DNA of 64,000 nucleotides from Bactrocera neohumeralis (lineage: Eukaryota; Arthropoda; Insecta; Diptera; Tephritidae). This document shows, one piece after another, positions 34,985-47,584 of this stretch; position 1 is the first letter of the stretch, and each line of letters begins with the position of its first letter. The notes below the pieces were generated by a model, which made no database searches, was not told where the DNA came from, and saw nothing but the letters and a program-made list of their open reading frames with translations. Both the position numbers and the translations under genes were made by a program. The stretch covers positions 33,972,089 through 34,036,088 of the forward strand of contig NC_065922.1 in the NCBI RefSeq assembly GCF_024586455.1, read 5' to 3'.

Positions 34985-35490
34985 TGTCGCAACCAGACAG
35001 TGGCTACTTCAGAATTTGCCCTTTGTTATTATAAAAAACTGTAAATTTTTTCCATGAAATCGAAGTTTATATTTGACTCTGATGACCTTTGCATCTTATT
35101 CTATACTTTTGAAAACATGACATTGTTTTAATTATTCTTTTAAGTATACGTAAATGCTTTTTGGAAGTAAAAATATAAATATATAATCTTTATTTTATTT
35201 CTATTTTCGATTTTTAAAATATAATATTCATATTGCTGTTCAACGACAACAAACTTCTTCAAAAACAATTTTTGGATAATTTTCTCTGATCTCCTTAAAT
35301 TCAATTTATTATTAAAAATAGCAATAACGGACAAAATTTAGATCGTTTATGTATTCTTGGCATTATAGAAAAAATTTCTAAAAAAAATTCCATTTCTATT
35401 ATGTGTATCTAAAGCTGCTGTTGACACCGTTTTAACATTGACGCTTTTATGCATTAAGTTTTAAAAATATTTTCTACAATTTAGTGACAT
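34985..35490. other. AT-rich spacer
   Basis: No repeat family or open frame with normal composition was recognised. Confidence 0.35.
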
Positions 35491-35491
35491 A

Positions 35492-36165
35492 CCATCTGAT
35501 CAAATTTGACCCGGACTGTCAAAAATAGATTTATTTGAAAATTTGCTTTTAATCTTAAAAATGTTTTCCATTATTTCATAAAATGCCATCTGATCAAATT
35601 TGACCCAGATTGACAAAAATACATTTTCATGTATTTTAGCACAAAACTTTAATAGTGCCTTCAAAATGGGCTTTTGAGCCAAAACCTGATTCAATTTCCC
35701 ATACTCTCGTTATACAGCCTCGGCTAGGATGGCCTTCAGCTTCAGCTATTGGGTTTTGGTTTTGTTGTTTCGTTGTCTAGCGACCTCTACTTGACGTAGT
35801 TTTTGCGAAAGATTGATATCTTCTGTTATCTCTCTGACGACTTCTATTCGCTTTCAATAACACACTTCATATCCAAAACATTAACTGTTGAGATCCTCTG
35901 CCATCTCTCTGTTGTCAACATGACGATTTTCGAGCACCGTTTTTTTTGAACTTTTTCCATGTTAATGTCATTAACTGAAATGAATGGACAACTCACATGA
36001 GGCAAATTTTCGATGACTTCACAACCCCAAAGCACTTCCGCAACATTTTCAACGAATCCGTAGCTGTGATTTCAATGAAAACACAAAATTTTTAGCAAAC
36101 TCATTGTTAATTTTTTTCCATGAAGAAATCGCCAGAAACACTTTTTTTTTGAAAATTTTCGAAAA
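35492..36165 (-). mobile_element. Tc1/mariner family E remnant with duplicated left end
   Basis: The left terminus 'ccatctgatcaaatttgacc' occurs twice, at about 35494 and 35586. It matches the ends at 11239-11257, 56491-56517 and 61012. The second copy is followed by 'acattttcatgtattttagc' and 'agcctcggctaggatggcc', shared with 61012. Farther right, 'caacatgacgattttc.agca' and 'ttgcaacattttcaac' type sequence matches 10760-11262. No right TIR was found and the transposase is unreadable. Confidence 0.65.
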
Positions 36166-38049
36166 AAATATATATGGGTATGAAATCTATAACTCCGTTA
36201 TTTATGTTATCTGTGACTCTGTTAATTAATGGTTAAGCTTATAATTATCCGAATGGACTAACAAGCTTTGCAAACGAAATAAGTTCATAACAGTCCTATA
36301 GTTGAAATAGTTCCATAAACTACATTAGTTCGTAACTCCAACTGTCAATTTGCTTCATACAAGTGAGTTTCGAGCGTGCTCTTATCAATGCCACTTCCCA
36401 CTGAAGTCTGAAGTGTTTTTGGTTTTTAACAGATCTTGAAAAGCCATTTAATCTCATTGCAGCTGTAATATTGTCGGATAATTATACTACATTATATATG
36501 GATTTCTTTCAAGTATGAATTTTTACAGTTATTCGTTTGTAGTCAAGTGAAAATTCTAAAAATCTCGCACATAAACATTTTATGCAACATTAAATATGTA
36601 TATCCCAGAGAACAAGTTCATAAGCTCGTTAACTTAATTATCCACATAATATATTTATATGCATATTATTATTTTGGCATATACATATTTCTTTTCTTTT
36701 TCACATAATTTCGCATACTTTTTTCATGTAATTACATTTTTTAATTCGTGCTTTAGTTTTAACTTCGAAGAAAAAACCATTATTATTTGCATAAAATTAT
36801 AATTACACTCAAAGCGGCGGTGTGCGCAATAGCAGCGCAAGGTTAAAATACCGAATAAAAACATAAATGGTATAAATATATATATTTATGTACAATAAAA
36901 GTAAATAAAAAATAAAATAATTAAAAAAATTTGCTTTTATTTGCGCTGCAACTCGCCGACTTTTGGCATTTCCATCAAGGCAATAAGTCAAATTGTTAAA
37001 ATAAGTGAAGCAGAAATCGTGGTATCAAATTCGAAATCCCAAAAGCCTTATCTGCAAGCGAATCGCGCACTGAGTCACCTTTATTTGACTTGCTGCCCCT
37101 GCGCTGCGGATTGAGTCTAGGGCGTTCCCTGCTCCAAATACATTCATGATTTGTTTGAATTTTGTAAATTAACCAGTGATTAATAGGCTTTGTTGCAAAT
37201 ATAAATTTGTATTCTTTTTCAATTTTATTTCAACAAATGTTCAACACTAAAGTTTTTTACGAAAAATACACATAAGTTCAAAATTTTTGCATTAATTATA
37301 TACATACACCTTACTCACTTATGCCAATGGGTAATTAATATTTTCGTAGAGCTGTTATTTTCGGACAAATCAATTCGCTCATAATTCTCATCAAGGTTCA
37401 AACTTTCGATTTCATTTGCTACAGATCCACATTTATACTATTGAGCATATGTACTATATATGTATTATATGTATATATGTAAATATATCTATACAAATAC
37501 TAATATGAGTGTAGCTGTATACACTTTTGCCATTCGCAGTGCAATTAGCTTATGAAATATTTATTGTTTTGAGTGCTTTTTTGGTTGTTGCGGCCATTTT
37601 TCATTAACTAAACCATAAAATTGTTTACATGAAACTCTAAATTAACATTTTTCATAGCTTAGGGAGTTCTGAAAATTTTATGGTATTCTATATTTTTAGT
37701 AGCTAGCGGCGTTGCATTTTTGGCCTACTCAACTCACCACAGTTTATTGGTAATCTAGAATATTAAATAGAAAAGGCGCAGCTAGTGTGAAAACTCGAAA
37801 TAATATATGCTTTATTTTCATTTGGTTATGCATATTTTTGCTTTTAAAATACTTAACATACTAAAATTTTAAAGAAATATTTCAAATACATTTTAAGTAC
37901 AGCAGTTCTATTAGCTCAATCAAATTACTTCAAATTGACTGCATTTGCCAAGTTAAAACTATAGAGTTTTCCATTAACAGTGATATGATTTCTTGAAAAA
38001 AAGCACACTATTGTGAAGCAAACTCAGATTAATTTTTAAAAAATTAAAA
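36166..38049. other. AT-rich unique sequence
   Basis: No gene or known repeat was seen. A TATATA/CATATG-rich stretch lies at 37440-37510. A GC-richer portion at 37040-37130 is unassigned. Confidence 0.35.
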
Positions 38050-39185
38050 ATTTTTTATTTAATGTGAAGTTACAATTAAGTTATGAATGTAGCATCACTG
38101 AAATTCCCTCGATGGCTTCTTTTGCAGGAACGAATTCGATGAACCTAATTTTGAGTATTTTTCTACTAAATCAAGTCGTATATCATGAATAACAAGTCCA
38201 AAATTGACTTTTAAAGCTTGAAGAGAGCCTGCTTTATTGCTAAAGACCAATGACTTCAAATAACCCCACAAGAAGTAGTCTAATGGTGTTAAATTCCAAC
38301 TTCTTGGAGGCCTTTCAATGCCACAATTTCTTTAAATAATCGAATCTAAAAACTATTCTCGCAAAAATTTGGTTTTTGCGCTTGCTGTGTAGCATATAGC
38401 CACGTCTTGTTGGAACTAAATGTAGTCAAGATCAACTTCTTTCAATTATATATTCAATTCCATTGACAACTTCATTTCGAAAGAAGTACGTACCGATGAT
38501 TCAACCAACCCAAAAACCACAACAAACTGTCAATTTTGGTGAATGTATAATGGCTGTTCATGAATAATTTGTGGATTTTCTTCGCACCAAAATCGACAGT
38601 TTCGTTTATTTACCGCACCACTCAGATGAAAATGACCCTCATCGGAAAAGATGATTTTCTTAAAAAAATCGTTATCGTTTTCAAGTTGTTTCAAGGCAAA
38701 ATCTGTAAACTCACTATGTTTACGGTGGTCCAATGGCTTCAATTCTTAAGTGAGAACAGTTTTACACGGGTGAAAGCCAAAATTTTTTCTCAGCATTCTC
38801 AGGTTGTGATTTGACACTGTTCCAATTCTTGGGAACGTCTTGAAATCGACAAATTGGAGGTCTTCAGCAACACTTGTTTGAACAATATTTTCATACTTCG
38901 AACGATTCTTTGTCTTATTGGCACTTGAACATTATGTAAAGAAAATGTTCGCTCGAAATTTTGAACAATTCGACGAATTGCGAGTACAGGTGGGCGATTA
39001 TTACGACCATAAAATTGCAAAAGTAATTATTTTAATAATTTGTAAATGTTGTTCTTGCGTATATCTTTTCTTGATTAAATTGTAAACATTACCGAATACA
39101 GTGAACAGTCTACAGATTATGACATAAAAAACGGCTAAAACCACACTTAGGAATCATATCATCATATAATATTGGAAAACCCAGT
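38050..39185 (-). mobile_element. rosa-type (DD41D) mariner, degenerate
   Basis: The right end 'attggaaaacccag' (about 39170) mirrors the 'gggttttcaat' terminal repeat of the copy at 18119. The minus strand gives 'FYGRNNRPPVLAIRRIVQNFERTFSLHNVQVPIRQR' (DNA-binding region, frame 39020-38799). It then gives 'MKPLDHRKHSEFTDFALKQLENDNDFFKKIIFSDEGHFHLSGAVNKRNCRFW' (frame 38742-38530), with the first catalytic Asp in SDEGHF. Downstream 'TVCCGFWVGGIIGTYFFRNEV' and 'TIRLLLVGLFEVIGL' are visible in broken frames. Many stops interrupt the rest. This subfamily differs from the 18119 copy, sharing the general layout rather than close identity. Confidence 0.78.
38530..38742 (-). pseudogene. rosa mariner transposase, first catalytic Asp segment
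   Basis: This 70-residue frame has 'KPLDHRKHSEFTDFALKQLENDNDFFKKIIFSDEGHFHLSGAVNKRN'. The SDEGHF motif provides the first catalytic Asp, followed by the family's 'NKRNCRFW' strand. It ends at a frameshift in the 'HP.K.TVWCG' region. Confidence 0.75.
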
Positions 39186-39387
39186 ATAAGGCAAATCATC
39201 CGTTCGCTTTAAGTTCTGCTTATTTTGTATATATTTCTCTGTACGATGACGTGCCAGTAATTTGATTATATGAATAATGCAATTTTGTTCACACCATCAT
39301 CACATTTTTTAATCGAAATTAAACTTTTTTCGAAGTCTACCATTTTGTTAATTTTAAATTTTTAACAATAAAATAAATACCTCACCT

Positions 39388-39475
39388 TAAGTTTGTAACA
39401 CCCAAAAAGAAGCTTCGGATACCCTATGAAATGCAGTGACTCACATATTCGATCACGCTTAGCTTATCTATACAA
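39388..39475 (+). repeat. Short repeat A fragment
   Basis: It contains 'aagtttgtaacacccaaaaa' and 'gaagcttcggataccctat', corresponding to the 5' portion of repeat A. Neither end of the family is present. Confidence 0.5.
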
Positions 39476-39599
39476 TGTATTAAGTAAATCTCTAAAGTGA
39501 TTTAATAGAAAATTTAGGAAAAGATGTGATGTAAAAAATCATAAATACCTTTTGTTTAAAACAGATAAGGGGAAAAAATCAAAAGTTCCTTGTGATCAA

Positions 39600-40560
39600 T
39601 TTTGTGACTTAGCAAATATTTCTTTAGAAAGTGATATTAATATTTGTGTAGCCTCCTTTGGCATCAATGAATGCTTTTATTCTTCTCGGCATACTATCAA
39701 CCAGTGTTTGACAGATTTTTGGTGCAATAGAAGTCCACATAATTTGTACCTTGTCCCCTAATTCATTGTGAAGGACAGTTTCTTCACCCATAATCGATCC
39801 CTTTACTACTCCCAAAGTGCTCAATTGGGTTAAGGTCAGAAGACTCCTGTGGCCAATTGAGCATTGTAAATCCATTATTTTGAAAACAGTTTTTAGTTTT
39901 CCGCGCTGTGTGCTTCGGATCATTGTCCTGCTGGAAAGCGATGTCCGAAACAGCTAAACATAAATCTTCTACAAAGGGAACTAAATGATTACCTAGAATG
40001 TCAATGTAAGAGTCTACCTTCAATTCTGGCTGGTCCTCCAATACCGTTCGGTGGTCGTACAGCTCCATACTATAACTGAGCCACCTCCAAATTTCAGGGT
40101 AGGCTTACCGTAACTTCATGTTCTTACTTTTCCAAGTTCACTCGCTACCATCTGATCCTAGACGGCTTATCTTGGTTTCGTCAGACCATAAAACCTTTTT
40201 CCAATCCTTGTAACATTTTGCAAATGAGAGACGCAACTTTTTGTACCTTTCTGACAGCAATGGCTTTTTAATCTTTGCACGCTCTCTGAGACCAGCTATT
40301 CTAAAAACCCTCCAAACTGCATAAAGTGTCAACTGGCTCGTCGCTGATAGATTGTGGCTCATTTCCACTGCATTTTTATATTTACCACTCTGAATACCCC
40401 TCAAAAGCCCCCTCTCTTGAATTTAACTTAGCTTTCTTCTGCACCCAGGCTTATTTGCTGACGGTAAATTTGAAAGTTTTTGCCTCATTTTGCCAACAAC
40501 ACCTATGGAAATTCCACACTTTCTGAAAATCCACTAATAGCTTTGTTGTTTCTTCCCATT
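39600..40560 (-). mobile_element. Tc1 (DD34E) transposon remnant
   Basis: The minus-strand transposase starts with 'MGRNNKAISGFSESVEFP' at 40559. After frameshifts come 'SATSQLTLYAVWRVFRIAGL' (DNA-binding region) and 'DWKKVLWSDETKISRLGSDG' (first catalytic Asp; frame 40404-40138). 'FGGGSVIVWSC' (about 40100), 'IAFQQDNDPKHTA' (second Asp) and 'WPQESSDLNPIEHFG' (catalytic Glu) follow; 34 residues separate the last two, the Tc1 DD34E spacing. The C-terminal frame ends 'SMPRRIKAFIDAKGGYTNINITF' at 39624. Catalytic residues survive but at least three frameshifts and stops inactivate it. Terminal repeats were not found. Confidence 0.85.
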
Positions 40561-43440
40561 TCTGGCAAATTATAATTAAAAATTTTAAATTAAATTTAGT
40601 TAGTTACCACCTCTGGCTTATATTTTTGCAAAAAAAAAAAAAAATTATTAGCTTCACGAAAGCACAAATTGTGAAACACGACTTCTTCCAATGGCAAAAC
40701 TCACAAAACTGATCATACAACAGCCTCGCGTGTCACTCAATAAAAATGCACCGTTATTATTGAAAATTTCCAAAATTTCAAAATCAAGTTTTAGTATAGA
40801 ACCTTTTGAATTTGTGAAGGGATTACTTAAAATAATTATTTAAAATACTGAATTTTCGCTCATTTTGCATAATATTGTTTGTATTAGGCAGGTTTAGTAA
40901 AAGCTAGTAAATTTTCCTAAATTATAAGTTCTACATTAAATGCAATTGTATTCCGAATGATCTCTGTGTAATTGCCTTCAAAACTATAAGTTTTAAATAT
41001 TTTCCTGAAACTCTCGAGGCGTAAAATTAGCCCACTTCGAAGATTTCAACTATAATATTTTGGACTAGCGTTTTTATGCTTCGATATCTTAGGCTTATCT
41101 TCTTTTTCCGATCCAGTTTTGATTAAAAAACTTAAATTGAATATCAAATTTGTTTAATCTATGTTTCAAATTTTCTTATTTTGTTTGACAAATCCGAACT
41201 TAGACTGGAACACAATTTTCAACCACTTTTTAGGAGAAACGAAAAAAAAATCCTGAAAAAACCTTTAGAAAAATACTTAAATAAATAATGTTTCATAACA
41301 CAAGGGTTCCTTTACAAAAACCTTTAAAATGAACTTGTATGCATAATTCGACATTAGCGTCAACTAGCGTACAGTTATTTCTTTTCAATATCGGCGGAAG
41401 AGGAGTTTTTATGAGAAATCTTCATGAAAAACACACATTTTAATTTTTATCTTAATCGGTTCATAAATACGACTAACTCTTTTACATATCTTACAATATG
41501 ACCAGATAGGCAGTAATCTTTAAAAAGAGTTTAAATTTTCATCTAATTTCCGGTAGTTAAAAATCTATTATTTTATATGTTCTTTTTACACATTAATTCT
41601 ATGTCTCCTATATACATATGTACATGCATATCTTTTTTTTATATTTTTTGACACACACATTTTGCAATTTTATTTTGTTGCATTTTCATGTGATTTATTA
41701 ATTATGTGCAAGCAGTGTTTCTATTTAATTGGCAACTGTGTTTTTCTGCTGGCAGCCGTTAATTATAGCGCAGTTATGTCGAGCGTCAAATTCTAGGTGT
41801 GTACCTGCGTACATATTCACCGACACAACGCCACTTGTGCTGCTGCTGCCAGCAACGAAAAGCTAAAGTTTAAATTTAATTATAATCATTAATCAAAGAA
41901 TGGTAAATTGATTTGTGCGCCTGAGAAAAGGCAAAATCCAAACAAAGAATTATCGAAATAAATTAAATATTATTCGAAATAACATGCATAGTCAAAATAA
42001 CCAAACCGAATTTCAGTTTTCGAACATAAAAAACCTTGGCAAGCCAAGTGTTGGCTGGTAGCAGCGGTAATTTTCGGAAACCGTTGCACGCTTTTATTGC
42101 CACAAGCAATTTGAGTTATTATTTACACGAGTGAATTTGGCAAAAATCAAAAGCTTTTGTTATTACCGCATGGTGTGGCACGGTAGTTGCTCTTTCATAT
42201 GCATACATACATATCGTTGCAACAATTACCGTACACGATTATGCGCTCAAAATCAATAAACAAATTATTTTTCGGCTGCTGCCAACACCGTGTTACGGCC
42301 ATTGTTGTTATTATTGCTAATAAAAAGCAGCTTGTTGTTGTTGTTGCACGTGAATGGTGTTACTTCGGCGGCTACTGGCACTTCTGCTGTTATTATTTAT
42401 GCCTTAGGCAACCGGAGAACTATAATTTTGTTTCAGTTGCAGGAGTGTTGGTGGAAGTGTTGTCTGAAATGGCTTCAAGTTCAATCAACCGTTGATTGAC
42501 GGTTAGAATTTTTACCACAAAGAGACAGGTTATATTAATTTTTAATACCAGTAGAATATTATTTAAAGTATTTGTTACTTTTTAGGCTTCACCTGAGCTA
42601 AGTAGCATGTAGGCTCGCTTAAAGGTTTAAACTAGCAGGCAGTTAATAAGCTTCAATGACCTTAAGTGGCAAATTATAAATGACTTATTTTCAATGTCAA
42701 AGTTAATAGGTGTGTTGGTTATTGCTTCAAATTCTTGAATACAAATACAAAAATGTATACAATATGCGGGCGTCAACTGCTCATAGAACACTTTGCATAT
42801 TAATCAACACACCCACACACGTTAACTGACATATACATATACGTGAACGCTTAACCAAAAATGGGATGATTCTGATAAATATTTTGGCGCCTGCCGAGAC
42901 ACCTGTCAATGTCAAGGTCTGGTGGCGTATACAAAATTAGTTTTTTTTGTTGTATATATTCATATAATCTGTTGCATATTGCTTTTCTGCTTTTCTTAAA
43001 AGTTTATAAAGTATTTTTATTTACAAAGGCGCAGTAAAATATTACTTTCCGAAATGAATAATTAAGTTTACTAAATGCGACTTGCCTTTGTGGAAAGCTA
43101 ATCTATGACTTTCGTATTGCTACATGAGTTGTGTTGATTTGTATTACAAAATATATGCGATTTGTTTCATTTAGTCAATTTGTTGTGGGTGGCCACCTTG
43201 CACGACTAAGCGTGTACTTCAAATAATTTTAGTTCTCAATTCCTATTAGGCGTTTAATTGCAATGAAATGCGCAATTATTGCGCTAATGAAATCAGCATA
43301 TGATCACAACTAAAGTTTTCTAATAAAACTGTTTATTTCAAGCGCATTACATATTTTACTAGGCCATGCATAGTTCCAAAGGCACGTTATTGCGCTTTGA
43401 TTTTGTAGAGATAACTTACTTTCGTTTAATATCTGCTTTC
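40561..43440. other. Long unique AT-rich stretch
   Basis: No gene was recognised. A less AT-rich section (41690-42500) includes (GTT) repeats near 42335 and overlapping + frames (42187-42495, 42290-42499) that code for each other's frameshifted low-complexity sequence. It may be regulatory DNA. Confidence 0.35.
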
Positions 43441-43599
43441 GACTCGTTAAGCGTTAGAGAATAGCGAATCGAACACATTATTCCAGTCCCTCAAACGACC
43501 TTCTTACCTCAGTCCTAAAAGTAACCGAACTTTTCCATTCGACTCAAACATTGTATTGGAATGATCAACCAGTCATACATTCATTTATTTATGTTATTT

Positions 43600-43780
43600 A
43601 TAGGTATGTTCTTCAGCATCTCACTTACAGCTGCTTGAATGGCTGGGATATTATTATAAGTAACATGCGCTCTTCATGTTGGTATTCAGTTTTGGAGATA
43701 GAAATAGTCACATGTTGAATCAACATTGTTGATAGATCATTCTAATACGGAGGGTGGTTGATGAGGGAAATCCGTTTTTC
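43600..43780 (-). mobile_element. Mariner-like transposase fragment (C-terminal part)
   Basis: In minus-strand frames 'DIIPAIQAAVSEMLKNIP'-like sequence around 43660-43600 and 'THVTYNN' nearby resemble the stretch after the third catalytic residue in mariner-like transposases. The + strand 'tacggagggtggttgatgag' corresponds to the 'HPPYSP' region. It is heavily decayed, so this call rests on short matches. Confidence 0.4.
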
Positions 43781-43901
43781 ATCAAAATCTCGTTCGCTTT
43801 TTTGTTCTTAATATAAAGCATGTGGAATAAAACGCGCACAGATCTTTCTTTTATTCAAACCTTTAGTTAAAATTCTCTATATAGTATTTTGATTCTTACT
43901 T

Positions 43902-44560
43902 AAGGGGTTACGTGGGTTTGTTTGGGTAAAGATAGCATTTTTAAACAATTTTTTTTTCATATAAAAAATGAAATATTTTATTAGAATTTTTTATTGTTAC
44001 AAACATACACTATTAATAAAGAAATTCTGAAATTTTTGGAAAAAAATATTTTAAACGGCCATTTCCGCTGACCCCTCGGAAAAAGGATATGCTCGCGTTG
44101 GCAGGATAACTCCTTACAGGTTCATCAGAAGTGAAAAAATACGCGTTTTAGCAAAAATCTTATTTTACAACTTGGACGAATGAAAAAAAAACTAGAAATT
44201 GGATTTTTGGCACCAATTTTACAAAAAAATGAAAATTTCAGTGAAATTCGAAAAAAACCTTCGTCCCAGTCTTTTAGAATCTTATTTCAAAACCTCTGTA
44301 AAATTTAATGAAGATCGGTTGAGTAGTTATCGAGAAATCTTGCCAACCGACTTCAAAAACATAGTTTCGAGAAAAACGCGTGTAAAGACGGCGCACTTAC
44401 CCTGGCTAACCTCGAGCGCACAAGTTCTCAAGGCTGTATCTCCGAAACTATTAATCGGATCAACTTGAAAATTTAGGACAATATTTTAGAGGTTTTGTAG
44501 AATTTAATAAAACAATAAAAAAATTGATTTTTTGAAACCCGTGAACCCATGTAACCCCTT
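43902..44560. repeat. Dispersed repeat C, copy 2 (MITE-like, both TIRs)
   Basis: The left end 'aaggggttacgtgggttt' and right end 'aacccatgtaacccctt' are inverted repeats of about 17 bp with one mismatch, bounding 659 bp. There is no transposase and no intact frame. I see no clear target-site duplication. Copies 1 and 3 share its interior. The AAGGGGTTAC-type TIR and size suggest a non-autonomous DNA transposon. Confidence 0.75.
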
Positions 44561-45539
44561 CAGCCAACATTATTATAGCAAAATTTTGAATCGATACCAA
44601 TTATTTCCCTAACTTTTATCCATCAACTTGAAAGAGTTTGAATCTTATGCTGTAAATTCAGTAGATGGCGCTGTATTTTTTATGATTTAAATATAAAGTT
44701 TGTTTTTGGGAGAAACCTTGTATACATATTGTACCTCTTTAGGGAGTATTCGCAAACTCCTTTGTATCGAAATGAACTCTCAAACTTTGGTTTGCTGTAA
44801 CATGCTAACATTTTGTTAATAGGACAGCGTTAGCGAGTAGAAAAATTGCGAACCGAAGACATGTAGTATCACTGCACTATAATAGTAATTTAGCTTTTAA
44901 AAAAAACAGAAATAATTTAAACCTATTTTAAAAGAAAAAGTATAAAAGTAACAAATATAAAGTATACTTTGATAGTATAAATGTGCAGATTCTCAAGGTT
45001 CATTTACCTTATATTTGTAGTCTTAAATAACACGGTCCATAAAATTATTCTATTAATTACATTTGTATATAGAGTGGTTAATTAATTACTAGTACCAAAA
45101 GCAAGTTTTAGTTATAAATAAAACAAATACAATAAAATTTAACAAAAATTTATTTATGCTTGAAAGCAAGGTTTTATTCAAGAAAAAGCTCTGGTCGCCA
45201 AAGGGCAAGGTCCTTATTTTTAATATACATTATTTTTGATTTAGGAAAATTCCCTCTTTCTCTCGTTTACTAGTTGGTGACGTAATCAGAGCAATTTTTG
45301 GGCTTTATGTCTCTAAGTATTCGCTGAATACTTTGTTCAACGTCTTTCTCTTCGCGTCTTTAGCATATCTAGAGATGGAGGATATATAATTTGTTCAAAA
45401 TTTTAAAATTCTTAATTTATTCTTCAAAATATTTGTCGTTCCTCCTCAAAGTAATTTCCACTTGTGAAAATGTTTTTTCCGGTCCTCGAAACAGTTGTTA
45501 AAGTAAATAAAAAATTACAGCACGGAAAATAGACCTGAA
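44561..45539. other. Spacer with a possible mariner end fragment
   Basis: Mostly AT-rich and unassigned. At 45395-45470 'cttaatttattcttcaaaat' and 'gttcctcctcaaagtaattt' recur at 51545-51600 in the same order, so both are copies of some repeat, perhaps a mariner terminus. Confidence 0.4.
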
Positions 45540-45916
45540 TAGATACATTTGGTTGGTTATGCAAATTCTGATCTTCTGCTTAAAAGACCACGTGGGCTTT
45601 AAAAGTCAGTCTAGGGTCTAGTATCAGTCTTAAATATTTAACAGTCTTTTCTTCCTTGACGTCGATAGAGTTAAGTGAAATAAGGCTTGTTGGGAGGAAG
45701 ATGCTTTTACGCTTCCTCGTGAAGAAAATTGCTTGAGTTTTGTCAGTATTAAACTGTATTTTCCATTTCCTAAAGAAAGAGAGAATAAAGAGTTATTAAA
45801 GTCTTCTTGGAGTCAATTTGTGTTATCAGCTGCAATGAAGCCTGAGCGTAGTATTGCAGTGTCATCTGCGAAAATAGAAGCGGTGCTCTTACTTAGCGGC
45901 GGGAAATCATAAGTAA

Positions 45917-47014
45917 CAAGTAAGGAAGGGCTAAGTTCGGGTGTCACCGAACATTTTATACTCTCGCATGATAAAGTGATAATCGAGATTTCATTATACG
46001 TCATTTACATATTTTTCAAATACCGTATTTTTGTAAAGTTTTATGCCGCGATCATCATTGGCTCCTAAAGTACATATGTACTCGTATTATACAGAAAAGG
46101 CATCAGATGGAATTCAAAATAGCGTTATATTGGAAGAGGGCGTGGTTGTGAACCGATTTCACCCATATTTCGTACATGTCATCAGGGTGTTAAGAAAATA
46201 TTATATACCGAATTTCATTGAAATCGGTCTAGCAGTTCCTGAGATATGGTTTTTGGTCCATAAGTGGGCGAGGCCACGCCCATTTTCAATTTTTAAAAAA
46301 AGCCTGGGTGCAGCTTCCTTCTGCAATTTCTTCCGTAAAATTTAGTGTTTCTGACGTATTTTGTTAGTCGGTTAACGCACTTTTAGTGATTTTCAACATA
46401 ACCTTTGTATGGGAGGTGGGCGTGGTTATTATCCGATTTCTTCCATTTTTGAACTGTATATGGAATATCTGAGTTCTAATAATGCCTGAAGAAAACGACT
46501 CTGTAGAGTTTGGTAGACATAGCTATAGTAGTTTCCGAGATATGTACAAAAAACTTAGTAGGGGGCGGGGCCACGCCCACTTTTACAAAAAAACTGCGTC
46601 CAAATATGCCCCTCCCTAATGCGATCCTCTGTGCCAAATTTCACTTTAATATCTTTAGTTATGGCTTAGTTATGACACTTTATAGGTTTTCGGTTTCCGC
46701 CATTTTGTGGGCGTGGCAGTGGGCCGATTTTGCCCATCTTCGAACTTAACCTTCTTATGGAGCCAAGGAATACGTGTACCAAGTTTCATCATGATATCTC
46801 ATTTTTTACTCAAGTTACAGCTTGCACGGACGGACGGACAGACGGACGGACGGACAGACAGACATCCGGATTTCGACTCTACTCGTCACCCTGATCACTT
46901 TGGTATATATAACCCTATATCTGACTCTTTTAGTTTTAGGACTTACAAACAACCGTTATGTGAACAAAACTATAATACTCTCTTTGGCAACTTTGTTGCG
47001 AGAGTATAAAAATG
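45917..47014. repeat. Dispersed repeat B, inserted in a LINE
   Basis: It begins 'caagtaaggaagggctaagt' then 'tcgggtgtcaccgaacattttatactctcgca'. The right end 'ttgcgagagtataaaaatgtt' is the inverted complement of the 'aacattttatactctcgca' part, but the outermost bases are lost. The interior carries 'gggcgtggt' and 'ggccacgccca' blocks, phrases such as 'ccgaatttcattgaaatcgg', and a GGAC/GACA microsatellite at 46826-46864. It is non-coding; the + frames at 46043-46345 and 46510-47022 are artefacts. Similar elements are widespread in higher Diptera, to my knowledge. Confidence 0.8.
46826..46864. repeat. (GGAC/GACA)n microsatellite within repeat B
   Basis: Tandem ggacggac/agacagac units near the right end of repeat B. 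The comparable GTCT/GTCC stretch in repeat A suggests that tetranucleotide tracts are a common component of these dispersed elements. Confidence 0.8.
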
Positions 47015-47167
47015 TTATATAACAATGAGACAAGTACGAACCCTGGGGACAACCTGCATTGATGTCAATTTTGAGAGATTGTGCTTCGCCCAGGTGGACT
47101 GTGAATGATCGGTTGGTCAAAAAACTCTGTATAATTTTAATATAAACTAGAGGAAATTTCAAGAACA

Positions 47168-47584
47168 TTATTTTGTACAAGAGCCTGTTGTGCCAAACGA
47201 AATCGAATGCAGCTTTGATATATAGTAAATCAAACCCGTGAACTTTGAGTTTTTAAAACTTGATTTTATGATTATTTTTATTCTAAGCAATGGGTGCAAG
47301 GTATTATGTTCACGGCGGAAGCCAAATTTTACTGGTGGGAGAAATTCATTGTCTTCCATGAAGGTCGACAGTCTTTCTTTAACAACTTTTTCAAATATTT
47401 TACTTGCTGATGACAACAAACTTATTGGGCGATAGGATGTTGTGCATTCTGCAGGTTTTTTGGGCTTTAATATTGGTATAACTTTTGGAAGCTTCCACTG
47501 GGTAGGAAAATACATAAGAGCAGGAGTTCGTTTATAGTTCTTGTGAGATACTTTTATCCACTTCGAGACAGGGCCTTGAGGCAT
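47168..47584 (-). pseudogene. Jockey-like reverse transcriptase, fingers/palm fragment
   Basis: A 138-residue frame. Residues about 29-76 read as the canonical RT entry 'WKLPKVIPILKPKKPAE..SYRPISLLSSASKIFEKVVKERL', and 'FLPPVKFGFRREHNTLHPLLRI' follows. The catalytic Asp of motif A is lost in a frameshift after 'GLIYY', where relatives have 'GAVFLDI'. Confidence 0.82.

Noticed and set aside
35140..35694. Minus-strand Lys/Ile/Phe-rich frames
   Set aside because: AT-rich artefacts; the second overlaps the duplicated left end of a family E element.
42187..42499. Two overlapping + frames of about 100 and 69 residues
   Set aside because: They share the same DNA in different frames, cross a GTT repeat and have no domain.
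46043..47022. Plus-strand open frames inside repeat B as genes
   Set aside because: They translate the non-coding repeat, including the GGAC tract (alternating TDGRTDRRTDG), and overlap each other in several frames.
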